Source: DASUZB01 sp036377075 (GTDB taxonomy: Bacteria > Actinomycetota > CALGFH01). Taken from it: a stretch of 7,584 nucleotides of DNA. The notes under the pieces are model-generated. The model was not told the DNA's origin, searched no databases, and saw only the letters and a program-made list of their open reading frames with translations. Location of the stretch: contig DASUZB010000150.1 of assembly GCA_036377075.1 (NCBI GenBank), forward strand, positions 1 through 7,584. Reading direction: 5' to 3'. Of the stretch, positions 1 through 7,173 are shown piece by piece; the stretch's first letter is position 1, and each line of letters opens with the position of its first letter. Made by a program: the position numbers and the translations under genes.

Positions 1-600
1 ACCAACCCGCGCGTCAAGACCGCCTGGGACCTGAGCACCCGGATGAACGCCGAGGGCCTGTCCGCGGCGCTGCGCACGTTCGACCCGGCCTGGAACGCGG
101 GCTTCAAGAAGGACGCCTTCGCGACCGTCGCGGCCCCCGCGTGGATGCTCGGCATCATCCAGGAGCAGTCCGGCGCCTCGAAGAAGGGCCTGTGGGACGT
201 CGCGGCCGTGCCCGGCGGCGGCGGCAACTGGGGCGGCTCCTTCCTGGCCGTCCCCACCCAGAGCAAGCACCCCAAGGAGGCCGCTGACCTCGCCAAGTTC
301 CTGACCAGCCCGGACAGCCAGGCGGCCGCGTTCAAGGCGAAGAAGACCTTCCCGTCCTCGCCGATCGCCGAGGACAACCCGGCGGTGCAGAGCCTCACCG
401 ACCCGTACTTCAACAACGCGCCGATCGGCAAGATCTTCAGCGAGGGCGCCCAGGCGCTCAAGCCGGTCTACCTCGGCCCGAAGCACCAGCCCGTGCGGGA
501 GAAGGTCGACGACGACCTGCGCGCCGTCGAGCAGGGCAAGCTCTCGCCCGAGGCGGCGTGGCAGCGGGCGATCGCCGACGCCAAGAAGCAAGCGGACTGA
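1..600 (+). CDS. cebE: Cellobiose/cello-oligosaccharide ABC transporter, substrate-binding protein (CebE-like), 5' truncated
   Basis: The reading frame is open from base 1 and ends at TGA 598-600, so only the C-terminal 199 residues are visible; the signal peptide and lipobox lie upstream of the window. The protein is the extracytoplasmic receptor of a CUT1-type sugar importer, expected as a membrane-anchored lipoprotein. The visible part matches the C-lobe of family-1 solute-binding proteins: a Trp-rich patch (PAWMLG), a Gly-rich stretch GGGGNWGGSFLAVP, then SKHPKEAADLAKFLTSP, PSSP and a helical C-terminus. The Gly-rich and SKHPKEAA segments closely resemble what I recall of actinomycete CebE. 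It is followed by two permeases and a GH1 enzyme, which supports a beta-glucoside substrate. Substrate identity is inference. In-frame ATG 43 is internal, not the start. Confidence 0.9.
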   Translation, partial: TNPRVKTAWDLSTRMNAEGLSAALRTFDPAWNAGFKKDAFATVAAPAWMLGIIQEQSGASKKGLWDVAAVPGGGGNWGGSFLAVPTQSKHPKEAADLAKFLTSPDSQAAAFKAKKTFPSSPIAEDNPAVQSLTDPYFNNAPIGKIFSEGAQALKPVYLGPKHQPVREKVDDDLRAVEQGKLSPEAAWQRAIADAKKQAD

Positions 601-615
601 CAGCCATCACGGCTG
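601..615 (+). promoter_or_regulatory. Small hairpin immediately after the binding-protein stop codon
   Basis: CAGCC (601-605) and GGCTG (611-615) form a perfect 5-bp stem around the loop ATCAC. It begins on the base after the TGA and lies 6 nt before a much stronger hairpin (622-664). It may help protect the 3' end of the binding-protein transcript. On its own it is a weak structure. Confidence 0.4.
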
Positions 616-621
616 CACCCG

Positions 622-664
622 TCGTCACCGGCCGGCCTGCGCCGAGCGCGCCGGCCGGTGACGA
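622..664 (+). terminator. Strong intercistronic hairpin between binding protein and first permease (partial terminator or mRNA-processing/stabilising element)
   Basis: TCGTCACCGGCCGGC (622-636) is perfectly complementary to GCCGGCCGGTGACGA (650-664), giving a 15-bp stem. The 13-nt loop itself contains GCGC (639-642) and GCGC (646-649), which can extend the structure. No T-run follows, as is common for actinobacterial terminators. The position between solute-binding protein and permease genes is the classic place for a leaky terminator or RNase barrier that makes the receptor more abundant than the membrane complex. Full termination is unlikely because the downstream permease has no visible promoter of its own. 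The function is inferred from structure and position. Confidence 0.65.
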
Positions 665-712
665 ACCCACCGCGGGCACACTGGTGCCACCGAGGTTGCT
701 CCTGACCACACC

Positions 713-718
713 GGAAGG
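713..718 (+). promoter_or_regulatory. Ribosome binding site choosing ATG 725 for the first permease
   Basis: GGAAGG ends 6 nt before ATG 725. A TTG at 719 is in frame two codons earlier but abuts the Shine-Dalgarno sequence with no spacer. The ATG is therefore the better start. Confidence 0.75.
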
Positions 719-724
719 TTGACC

Positions 725-1711
725 ATGGGCCTCGAACTGCGCCCGCCACCGGCACCCAGCCGGCCGGCCACCGCGCCTTCGGCGCACCCCGACGGCACCC
801 CAAGGGTGTCCGGGTGGCGCGCCCGGCGCTCGTGGCTCGACATCAAGGCCTCCCCGTACCTCTACATCGCGCCGTTCTTCCTGCTGTTCGCGGTGTTCGG
901 CCTGTTCCCGATCGGCTACACGTTCTGGGTCTCCCTGTTCAACTGGTCGCTGATCGGCGGCCGCCACTTCGTCGGGCTGCACAACTACAGCAAGCTGATG
1001 GCCGACGGGGACTTCTGGAACAGCGTGGTCAACACGTTCGGGATCTTCGTGGTCGCGACCGTGCCGCAGCTGCTGGCCGCGTTGGGGCTGGCGAGCCTGC
1101 TCAACCAGTGGCTGCGGGCGCGGACGTTCTTCCGCATGGGCGTGCTGATCCCGATGGTCACCTCGGTCGCGGCCGTCGCGATCGTGTTCAGCCAGCTCTA
1201 CGGCCGCGACTACGGGCTGGTCAACTGGGTGCTCCACTTCTTCGGCGTCCACAAGATCGAGTGGCAGGCCGACAAGTGGTCGTCGTGGATCGCCATCTCG
1301 ACCATGGTCGACTGGCGCTGGACCGGCTACAACACGCTCATCTACCTGGCCGCCATGCAAGCGATCCCGCGCGACCTCTACGAGGCCGCCGCGATCGACG
1401 GCGCCTCGCGCACCAAGCAGTTCCGGCGCATCACCATCCCGCTGCTGCGCCCGACGATCATCTTCACCGCGATCATCTCGACCATCGGCGGCCTGCAGCT
1501 GTTCACCGAGCCGGTGCTGTTCGGCAGCGGGCAGATGGGCGGCGGCACCCTCGGCCAGTTCCAGACGATGACCATGTACATGTTCGAGAACGCCTTCCGG
1601 AACTACAAGTACGGCTACGGGGCCACCGTCGCCTGGGTGCTATTCGTGATCATCATCCTGGCGTCGCTGGTCAACTTCCTGATCATCCGTCGACTCCGCT
1701 CGGTCGGGTAA
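725..1711 (+). CDS. cebF: Cellobiose ABC transporter permease (CebF-like, MalF-type)
   Basis: This 328-residue inner-membrane protein is one of two permease subunits of the CUT1 sugar importer. After a Pro/Ala/Arg-rich cytoplasmic N-terminus of about 43 residues come six hydrophobic segments: one at about 44-66 (YLYIAPFFLLFAVFGLF), one starting FWNSVVNTFGIFVV, one with MGVLIPMVTSVAAVAIV, one around the WRWTGYNTLIYL stretch, one with TIIFTAIISTIGG, and a last one with WVLFVIIILASLV. The EAA loop that docks on the ATPase is clear at 219-227 (YEAAAIDGA). The length suits CebF-type permeases, which lack the large periplasmic loop of E. coli MalF. The gene lies 124 bp after the binding protein and 11 bp before the second permease. 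The substrate is inferred from the neighbours. Confidence 0.93.
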   Translation: MGLELRPPPAPSRPATAPSAHPDGTPRVSGWRARRSWLDIKASPYLYIAPFFLLFAVFGLFPIGYTFWVSLFNWSLIGGRHFVGLHNYSKLMADGDFWNSVVNTFGIFVVATVPQLLAALGLASLLNQWLRARTFFRMGVLIPMVTSVAAVAIVFSQLYGRDYGLVNWVLHFFGVHKIEWQADKWSSWIAISTMVDWRWTGYNTLIYLAAMQAIPRDLYEAAAIDGASRTKQFRRITIPLLRPTIIFTAIISTIGGLQLFTEPVLFGSGQMGGGTLGQFQTMTMYMFENAFRNYKYGYGATVAWVLFVIIILASLVNFLIIRRLRSVG

Positions 1712-1722
1712 GGGGGCCGCCG

Positions 1723-2624
1723 ATGTCCGCGATCGACACCGGGCCACGGCCCCTGGTCGTGGCGAGGCCGCGCCAGCGCCACCAAGCGCCCCGCGGGTCG
1801 AGCCGGCTGTTCAAGGCGAGCCCGCTGACCTACGTGACCCTGGTCGCCACGGTCGCGCTGTCGGTGTTCCCGATCTACTGGATGCTGGTGGTCGCGACCC
1901 GTACCAACGACGTCGTCGGCGACGTGCCGCCGCCGATGGTGCCCGGCGGCAACCTCGGCTCCAACCTCGAGCGGCTGTTCTCCACCGAGAGCGCCCACTT
2001 CGCCAAGGGGCTGCTCAACTCCGCGCTGGCCTCCAGCGTGGTGGCGCTGTCGGTGATGCTGTTCGGCTCGCTGGCCGGCTTCGCCTTCGCCAAGCTCCGC
2101 TTCCGCGGCCGCAACGCGCTGCTGCTGGTGATCCTCGGCACCATGATGGTGCCGGTCCAGATGGGCATCATCCCGCTGTACATGATCATGGTGAAGCTCC
2201 ACTGGACGGGGCAGCTCCAGGCCGTGATCGTGCCGTTCCTGGTCACCGGCTTCGGCGTGTTCATGATGCGCCAGTACGCCAGCCAGGCGGTCCCCGACGA
2301 GCTGATCGACGCGGCCCGCGTCGACGGCGCCTCCACCATCCGCATCTACTGGCACGTGGTGCTGCCGGCGCTGCGACCGGCCATGGCCGTCCTGGGGCTG
2401 TTCACCTTCATGCAGACCTGGAACGAGTTCATGTGGCCGCTGGTGGTGCTCAACCCCGACAACCCGACGGTGCAGCTCTCGCTCAACCAGCTCAACAGCG
2501 CGTACTTCACCGATTACACCCTGCTGTTCACCGGGACCCTGATATCGACCGTCCCCCTGCTGGTCATCTTCGCCCTGTTCGGTCGCCAGATCATCGGCGG
2601 AATCATGGAAGGTGCGCTCAAGGC

Positions 2625-2628
<4 letters not shown>
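1723..2628 (+). CDS. cebG: Cellobiose ABC transporter permease (CebG-like, MalG-type)
   Basis: This 301-residue inner-membrane protein is the second permease and would pair with the preceding subunit. ATG 1723 follows AGGGGG (1711-1716) with a 6-nt spacer, and only 11 bp separate it from the previous stop, so translation is probably coupled. A basic N-terminal tail of about 33 residues precedes the first membrane segment (about 34-58, ending FPIYWMLVVATRTND, typical of MalG-type proteins). Five more hydrophobic segments follow. The EAA motif is at about 195-203 (IDAARVDGA). The segment TFMQTWNEFMWPLVVL is also characteristic of this subunit. No ATP-binding subunit follows; CebFG-type systems borrow the shared ATPase MsiK, encoded elsewhere. 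Its last codons overlap the glucosidase start by 4 bp. Confidence 0.93.
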
Positions 2629-4076
<1,448 letters not shown>

Positions 4077-4149
4077 CACGGGTGCAACCAGGATGGCCGC
4101 GCCCGGGCGAGAGGATGCAGCCGATGAGCAGCGAGCGCGATGGTGTCGG

Positions 4150-4186
4150 GGGTGACCGCCCGTCGGGGCGGTGAGGCTCCCCACCC
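4150..4186 (+). terminator. Hairpin between glucosidase and LacI-type regulator; possible terminator or leader structure
   Basis: ACCGCCC (4155-4161) pairs with GGGCGGT (4166-4172) around the loop GTCG, a 7-bp stem. GGGTG (4150-4154) can also pair with CACCC (4182-4186) to enclose it. No T-run follows. It lies in the 150-bp gap between the GH1 gene and the regulator. It could partly terminate the transport operon or fold in the leader of the regulator mRNA. I found no convincing -10/-35 pair in this gap, so whether the regulator has its own promoter is open. Confidence 0.4.
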
Positions 4187-4213
4187 AGCCGGTCCCGCAC
4201 TTGCAGCCCGACC

Positions 4214-4220
4214 AGGGAGG
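4214..4220 (+). promoter_or_regulatory. Ribosome binding site choosing GTG 4227 for the LacI-family gene
   Basis: AGGGAGG is the best Shine-Dalgarno sequence in the gap and ends 6 nt before GTG 4227. The same frame is open upstream to an ATG at 4140. That start has no such site and would add 29 residues of Gly/Pro/Arg-rich sequence in front of the helix-turn-helix. Confidence 0.8.
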
Positions 4221-4226
4221 AAGCTG

Positions 4227-5258
4227 GTGACGGTTCCGCAGAGCGCAGGCCCGGCAGGGCAGCCCACGCTCGAGCAGGTCGCCGCGCTCGCCGGCGTCTC
4301 CCGGGCCACCGTCTCACGCGTGGTGAACGGCTCGCCGCGGGTCAGCCCAGAGCGCCGCACCCGGGTGGAGCAGGCCATCGTCAAGCTCGGCTACGTGCCC
4401 AACCGGGCCGCGCGCAGCCTGGTCACGCGCCGCTCCGACTCGGTCGCGCTGATCGTCTCCGAGGCCGAGACGCGGGTGTTCGCCGAGCCGTTCTTCGCCG
4501 CGATGGCGCGCGGCATCGCCACCGTCCTGGCAACCACCGACCTGCAGTTCGTCCTGCTGATGGCGCAGGACCCGTCGCAGCGCGAGCGGGTGGTGCGCTA
4601 CATCGTCAACCACCACGCCGACGGCGTGCTGCTCGCCTCCCTGCACGGCGACGACCCCCTGCCGCGGCGGCTGGTCGACGCGGGCGTCCCGATCGTGCTG
4701 ATGGGCCGGCCGGCGGGCCGCGTCGCCGCCAGCTACGTGGACGCCGACAACCGCGGCGGCGCCCGCGAGGCGGTCGCCTACCTCGCCGGCAAGGGACGGC
4801 GGCGGATCGCCACCGTCACCGGCACGCTGGACATGGCCGTCGGCATGGACCGCCTCGAAGGCTGGCGGGACGCGCTGCGCGCCGCCGGCCTGGAGCCCGA
4901 CGAGCGGCTGGTGGAGCCGGGCGACTTCAGCGAGGAGAGCGGCCATCGGGCGATGGCCGCGCTGCTGTCGCGCGAGCCCGCCCTCGACGCGGTCTTCGCC
5001 GCCTCCGACCTGATGGCCCTCGGCGCCCTGCGCACCCTCAAGGACGCCGGGCGGAAGGTGCCGGGCGACGTCGCGGTGGTCGGCTTCGACGACTCGATCG
5101 TCGCCCGCCACGCCGAGCCGCAGCTCACCACCGTGCGCCAGCCCGTCGAGGAGATGGGCCGCCAGATGACCAGGCTGCTGCTCGCCAAGCTGGCCGGCGA
5201 AGCCGTCGGCGTCAGCGTCATCCTCGAGACCGAGCTGGTCATCCGCGGCTCCGCCTGA
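4227..5258 (+). CDS. cebR: LacI-family transcriptional regulator (CebR/CelR-like)
   Basis: This 343-residue protein is a sugar-responsive DNA-binding repressor. Residues 14-34 form the LacI helix-turn-helix (TLEQVAALAGVSRATVSRVVN). Residues 59-65 (NRAARSL) are the hinge helix that inserts in the minor groove. The rest is a periplasmic-binding-protein-like effector domain, with the conserved FAASDLMALGALR segment and FDDS at 287-290. The segments VPNRAARSLVTRRSDSVALIVSE and DADGVLL-like stretches resemble cellobiose regulators CebR and CelR. The gene follows the transporter and glucosidase on the same strand, the order I recall for celR in Thermobifida fusca, whereas Streptomyces cebR lies upstream of cebE. 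It probably represses the operon until cellobiose binds. The perfect CebR/CelR site TGGGAGCGCTCCCA does not occur in this window; the operon promoter lies upstream of it. Ligand identity is inference. Confidence 0.9.
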   Translation: MTVPQSAGPAGQPTLEQVAALAGVSRATVSRVVNGSPRVSPERRTRVEQAIVKLGYVPNRAARSLVTRRSDSVALIVSEAETRVFAEPFFAAMARGIATVLATTDLQFVLLMAQDPSQRERVVRYIVNHHADGVLLASLHGDDPLPRRLVDAGVPIVLMGRPAGRVAASYVDADNRGGAREAVAYLAGKGRRRIATVTGTLDMAVGMDRLEGWRDALRAAGLEPDERLVEPGDFSEESGHRAMAALLSREPALDAVFAASDLMALGALRTLKDAGRKVPGDVAVVGFDDSIVARHAEPQLTTVRQPVEEMGRQMTRLLLAKLAGEAVGVSVILETELVIRGSA

Positions 5259-5261
5259 CCG

Positions 5262-5279
5262 CCTTCGAAGCTTCGAAGG
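5262..5279. promoter_or_regulatory. 18-bp perfect palindrome made of two tandem CTTCGAAG units; candidate operator
   Basis: CCTTCGAAGCTTCGAAGG is perfectly self-complementary. It contains the 8-bp palindrome CTTCGAAG twice in direct tandem (5263-5270 and 5271-5278). It starts 4 bases after the regulator stop and ends 60 bp before the VOC gene. Such internal double symmetry suits protein binding by a dimer or two dimers. As RNA it could only form a 7-bp stem with loop AGCT and no U-tract, a modest terminator. Which protein binds it, if any, is unknown. Confidence 0.45.
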
Positions 5280-5339
5280 ATGTCGTCGGCGGGTGGGACG
5301 ATGAAGCCGAACCTGAACGCCTGACCGCAGAGGAGCACG

Positions 5340-5855
5340 ATGCCCGCGAACGCGCCCGCAGGCTACTCGACGGTCCAACCGTGGCTGGTGACCCGGGACA
5401 CCGGGCGCCTGCTCGACTTCGTCGCCGCCGCCTTCGGCGGTCAAGAACTCGCGCGCGTTCCGACCGCGGACGGTGGCATCGGGCACGCCGAGATCCGAGT
5501 CGGTGACTCGATCCTGCTCGCCTTCGACGCCCAGCCCGACTGGCCGGACACCCCGAGCATGCTGCGCATCTTCGTCGACGACGCGGAAGCGACGTTCGAT
5601 CACGCGGTTGCGGCGGGTGCTCGTGTGGTCACCCCGCTCGACGACGCCGCCTGGGGAGACCGCGGAGGTCGGGTACGCGACCCACTCGGCAACATCTGGT
5701 GGGTCGTTCAGCACGTCGAGGACGTCGCTCCGGACGAGATCGCCGTGCGCCTGCAAGACCCGAAGTACGCCGAGGCGATGACGCGCGCCCAGACCACCCT
5801 GGACGCCGAGCTTGGAACCGCCGGCAACGACTGGTCCAGCCCACCAGTCCTCTAA
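5340..5855 (+). CDS. VOC (glyoxalase/bleomycin-resistance/PhnB-like) family protein
   Basis: This 171-residue cytoplasmic protein has the paired beta-alpha-beta-beta-beta modules of the vicinal-oxygen-chelate fold. The first module covers about 10-62, with HAEIRVGDS at 49-57. The second covers about 75-127, with WGDR at 105-108, RDPLGN at 113-118 and W..VQHVED around 120-128. His49, His125 and Glu127 are plausible metal ligands by analogy with the family. This is the PhnB-like subgroup, whose reactions are mostly unknown, so no substrate is assigned. Its usual DPFGH is DPLGN here. ATG 5340 follows AGAGGAG (5329-5335) at a short 4-nt spacing. It shares a strand with the sugar operon but lies 81 bp beyond it, behind a palindrome, and is probably a separate unit. 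Confidence 0.85.
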   Translation: MPANAPAGYSTVQPWLVTRDTGRLLDFVAAAFGGQELARVPTADGGIGHAEIRVGDSILLAFDAQPDWPDTPSMLRIFVDDAEATFDHAVAAGARVVTPLDDAAWGDRGGRVRDPLGNIWWVVQHVEDVAPDEIAVRLQDPKYAEAMTRAQTTLDAELGTAGNDWSSPPVL

Positions 5856-5919
5856 GAAGCTCAGGGCCGCCCGGCAGCCGGTCACCGTCGCCCGGGAACG
5901 CGCCCAACGCGGTTCGCGC

Positions 5920-5925
5920 TAGCAT
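5920..5925 (+). promoter_or_regulatory. -10 element of a leaderless promoter
   Basis: TAGCAT fits the actinobacterial -10 pattern TANNNT. Exactly 7 nt (CCCGTGC) separate it from ATG 5933, so transcription would start at or next to the start codon. No Shine-Dalgarno sequence precedes that ATG. I see no clear -35 hexamer in the GC-rich stretch upstream, which is common for this promoter class. Confidence 0.6.
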
Positions 5926-5932
5926 CCCGTGC

Positions 5933-6202
5933 ATGCCCGAGATCAGCACGCGCTCCCTTGGCGAGCGGGAGTACGAGGTCGGCACGACCGTCGAAGGTGC
6001 GAGCCACGCCTGGCGGGTCCGGGTCCCGGAGGAGCTCACCGCCCGGCTCGGCGCGGACCCTGCCGAGGTGGCGCGGGCGACTATCGCGTTCCTGCTCGAA
6101 CGGGAGCCGCCAGGCTCGATCATGGCCTCGTTCGACTGCGCCGTGGTACGCCGCTACTTCCCAGAGTACGACGCCGAGCTGCCTGGCTACCTGCAAGGCT
6201 GA
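5933..6202 (+). CDS. Small conserved-looking protein of unknown function (89 residues)
   Basis: ATG 5933 to TGA 6200-6202 encodes an acidic, soluble 89-residue protein with no signal peptide or membrane segment. The N-terminal half is predicted beta-rich (YEVGTTVEGASHAWRVRVP). The second half is a helix, ATIAFLLEREPPGSIM, followed by FDCAVVRRYFPEYDAELP. The block FLLEREP-x-SI-x(3)-F-D-x(2)-V-x-x-YFPEY resembles, from memory, a group of small uncharacterised actinobacterial proteins. I know no function for them. The gene appears leaderless, with a -10 element ending 7 nt before the ATG and no ribosome binding site. It is 77 bp from the VOC gene and probably transcribed on its own. It does not look like a toxin or a DNA-binding antitoxin. 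Confidence 0.7.
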   Translation: MPEISTRSLGEREYEVGTTVEGASHAWRVRVPEELTARLGADPAEVARATIAFLLEREPPGSIMASFDCAVVRRYFPEYDAELPGYLQG

Positions 6203-6232
6203 CCTGTCACAGGTTCGAGGCTGCCACCGCGA

Positions 6233-6309
6233 TCATGCGTACAGCCAGTACAACTCCAGGATGTTGTCCCGGGGTCGCGGAACGTGACCATCACGCCGGG
6301 CGCGGCTTC
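6233..6309 (-). pseudogene. C-terminal remnant of a VOC/glyoxalase-type gene, frameshifted
   Basis: Read on the minus strand, one frame gives EAAPGVMVTFRDP, ending at 6271. After a shift of frame at 6269-6270, the next gives DNILELYWLYA and a TGA at 6233-6235. Joined, they make the familiar VOC C-terminal pattern FRDPDNI.LELYW, with stop in place. Removing two bases (or adding one) at the shift restores it. The rest of the roughly 120-150 residue gene is absent: upstream lie a hairpin and the stop of the PPOX-like gene. This is therefore a decayed fragment rather than a sequencing error in a live gene. It is not a copy of the VOC gene at 5340, which ends differently. The upstream boundary is approximate. 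Confidence 0.55.
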
Positions 6310-6313
6310 CGGC

Positions 6314-6334
6314 GGCGGGCCGGCCAGGCCCGCC
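6314..6334. terminator. GC-rich hairpin between convergent genes; likely bidirectional terminator
   Basis: GGCGGGCC (6314-6321) pairs perfectly with GGCCCGCC (6327-6334) around the loop GGCCA. It lies 52 bp beyond the stop of the minus-strand PPOX-like gene and about 110 bp beyond the stop of the plus-strand small gene. It has no U-tract, as is usual in GC-rich actinobacteria. The convergent position supports a terminator for one or both genes. Confidence 0.6.
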
Positions 6335-6386
6335 CCACTCGGCAGCGAGCGACCGGATTCCCGATGGGTCGGGCAGGCGCCCGCGC

Positions 6387-6884
6387 TCAGGCGCGCTGGC
6401 GTTCTTCCCGCTGCCGGGCCAACTCCTCCACCGCACTGGGGAGGGTCGTCTCGAAGTCGATCAGCTTCGCCCACGTCGGCACGACGACGATCCGGACCAT
6501 GCCGTCGTAGAGCGAACGCACCTCGGCCTCCCACTCGACCCGTTGCTCGGGCGTCATCGTGTAGGTGCCGTTCATCTCGAGGTACTCGTCCGGGATGCCC
6601 TCGACGACGTCCAGCTCGGCCCGTCCGCGGACGAGCAGGACGCGCGGCGGGTGCACTTCGGTGTCGATGGTCAGGGCGACCGCCGGGTTGTGCCGCAGAG
6701 CCGGGACCTTCGCGGCATTCTTCGCGGTGCACATGACGATCGTCGACCCATTCCACGTGAACCCGATCGGGACGGACCGCGGCGTGCCGTCCTTGGCGAC
6801 GTAGGCCAGGCGGGTCAAGTCACGGGCCAGGAGCTCCTGGCTGATCGGACGGTTAAGGACCTCGGTGACCTCGCTCGGTTGCAC
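6387..6884 (-). CDS. Pyridoxamine 5'-phosphate oxidase-like (PPOX family) flavin/F420-binding protein
   Basis: This 165-residue cytoplasmic protein has the split-barrel fold of FMN- or F420-binding PPOX-family proteins. The first strands read RLAYVAKDGTPRSVPIGFTWNG (25-46). The cofactor-phosphate region is CTAKNAAKVPALRHNP (52-67), where Lys55, Lys59 and Arg64 are plausible phosphate contacts. It is followed by VALTID and the strand VLLVRGRAELD. The tail PTWAKLIDFETTLPSAVEELARQREE is typical of actinobacterial members. The substrate cannot be read; the family includes heme- or biliverdin-acting enzymes, F420-dependent reductases and many unknowns. The start is GTG (6882-6884), preceded by GGAAGGGG on the minus strand at a 9-nt spacing. 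No other gene is in its operon. It converges with the small plus-strand gene. Confidence 0.88.
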   Translation of the reverse strand: MQPSEVTEVLNRPISQELLARDLTRLAYVAKDGTPRSVPIGFTWNGSTIVMCTAKNAAKVPALRHNPAVALTIDTEVHPPRVLLVRGRAELDVVEGIPDEYLEMNGTYTMTPEQRVEWEAEVRSLYDGMVRIVVVPTWAKLIDFETTLPSAVEELARQREERQRA

Positions 6885-6893
6885 GTTCAGCCG

Positions 6894-6901
6894 CCCCTTC
6901 C
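6894..6901 (-). promoter_or_regulatory. Ribosome binding site choosing the GTG start of the PPOX-like gene
   Basis: On the minus strand this reads GGAAGGGG, 9 nt before the GTG at 6884. An ATG a little further upstream on the minus strand is in another frame and meets a TGA after seven codons. The GTG is therefore the supported start. Confidence 0.65.
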
Positions 6902-7152
6902 AACTGTCATTCCCTTCGTGCGGGGTCGCCTCTCACGAGCGGTGTAAACGCCGGACGCTGTGACGCGACCTCGAACTGTTGGGCTGTACCTCCTAGCACA
7001 AAGAACATGGCCGATGGCCCGAGCGCTACCGCTCTTCGGATACCAGCCAGCTCAAGAACGTACGAGCCACCCGGGTCAGCCGGGCTCGCGACGGGTACAG
7101 GCCAAGCTCGGAGTAGGCCGGGTGCTCTGGGAGGGGTCAGGCGGCGGGTGGG
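6902..7152. other. Intergenic stretch with only weak hairpins
   Basis: No gene is supported here. The stretch must contain the minus-strand promoter of the PPOX-like gene, but I cannot point to a convincing -35/-10 pair. Two small inverted repeats are present: GAGCG (7021-7025)/CGCTC (7030-7034) with loop CTAC, and CGAGCC (7063-7068)/GGCTCG (7083-7088) with a 14-nt loop. Plus-strand frames that start here (for example GTG 6960) run into the antisense of the HNH gene and have no family-like sequence. Confidence 0.5.
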
Positions 7153-7172
7153 GGCCGCTGCTGCTGGCGGCC
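7153..7172 (-). terminator. GC hairpin directly after the HNH gene stop; candidate terminator
   Basis: On the minus strand GGCCGC (7172-7167) pairs with GCGGCC (7158-7153) around an 8-nt CAG-repeat loop, beginning 1 base after the TAA (7174-7176). It has no U-tract. The stem is short but all G/C and ideally placed. Confidence 0.45.
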
Positions 7173-7173
7173 G

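Noticed and set aside
719..721. TTG as the start of the first permease
   Set aside because: The Shine-Dalgarno GGAAGG ends at 718, leaving no spacer; ATG 725 is ideally spaced.
4140..4226. ATG at 4140 as the start of the LacI-family protein
   Set aside because: There is no Shine-Dalgarno sequence before it, and the extra residues overlap the hairpin. GTG 4227 has an excellent AGGGAGG at 6 nt and puts the helix-turn-helix at the usual distance from the N-terminus.
4314..5885. Long minus-strand open frame opposite the regulator and VOC genes
   Set aside because: It spans two real plus-strand genes and their gap, has low-complexity His/Arg/Gly-rich sequence, and has no ribosome binding site that I can support.
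6203..6225. GGTTCGAGG and the CCTGT-C-ACAGG repeat, looked at as a tRNA T-arm or attachment site
   Set aside because: The flanks do not form the 5-bp T-stem, and there is no acceptor stem, anticodon arm or CCA end nearby. The short inverted repeat alone is within chance.
7011..7088. Clustered hairpins considered as a small RNA or riboswitch
   Set aside because: The stems are 5-6 bp, no promoter or terminator pair brackets them, and no known riboswitch motif is recognisable.
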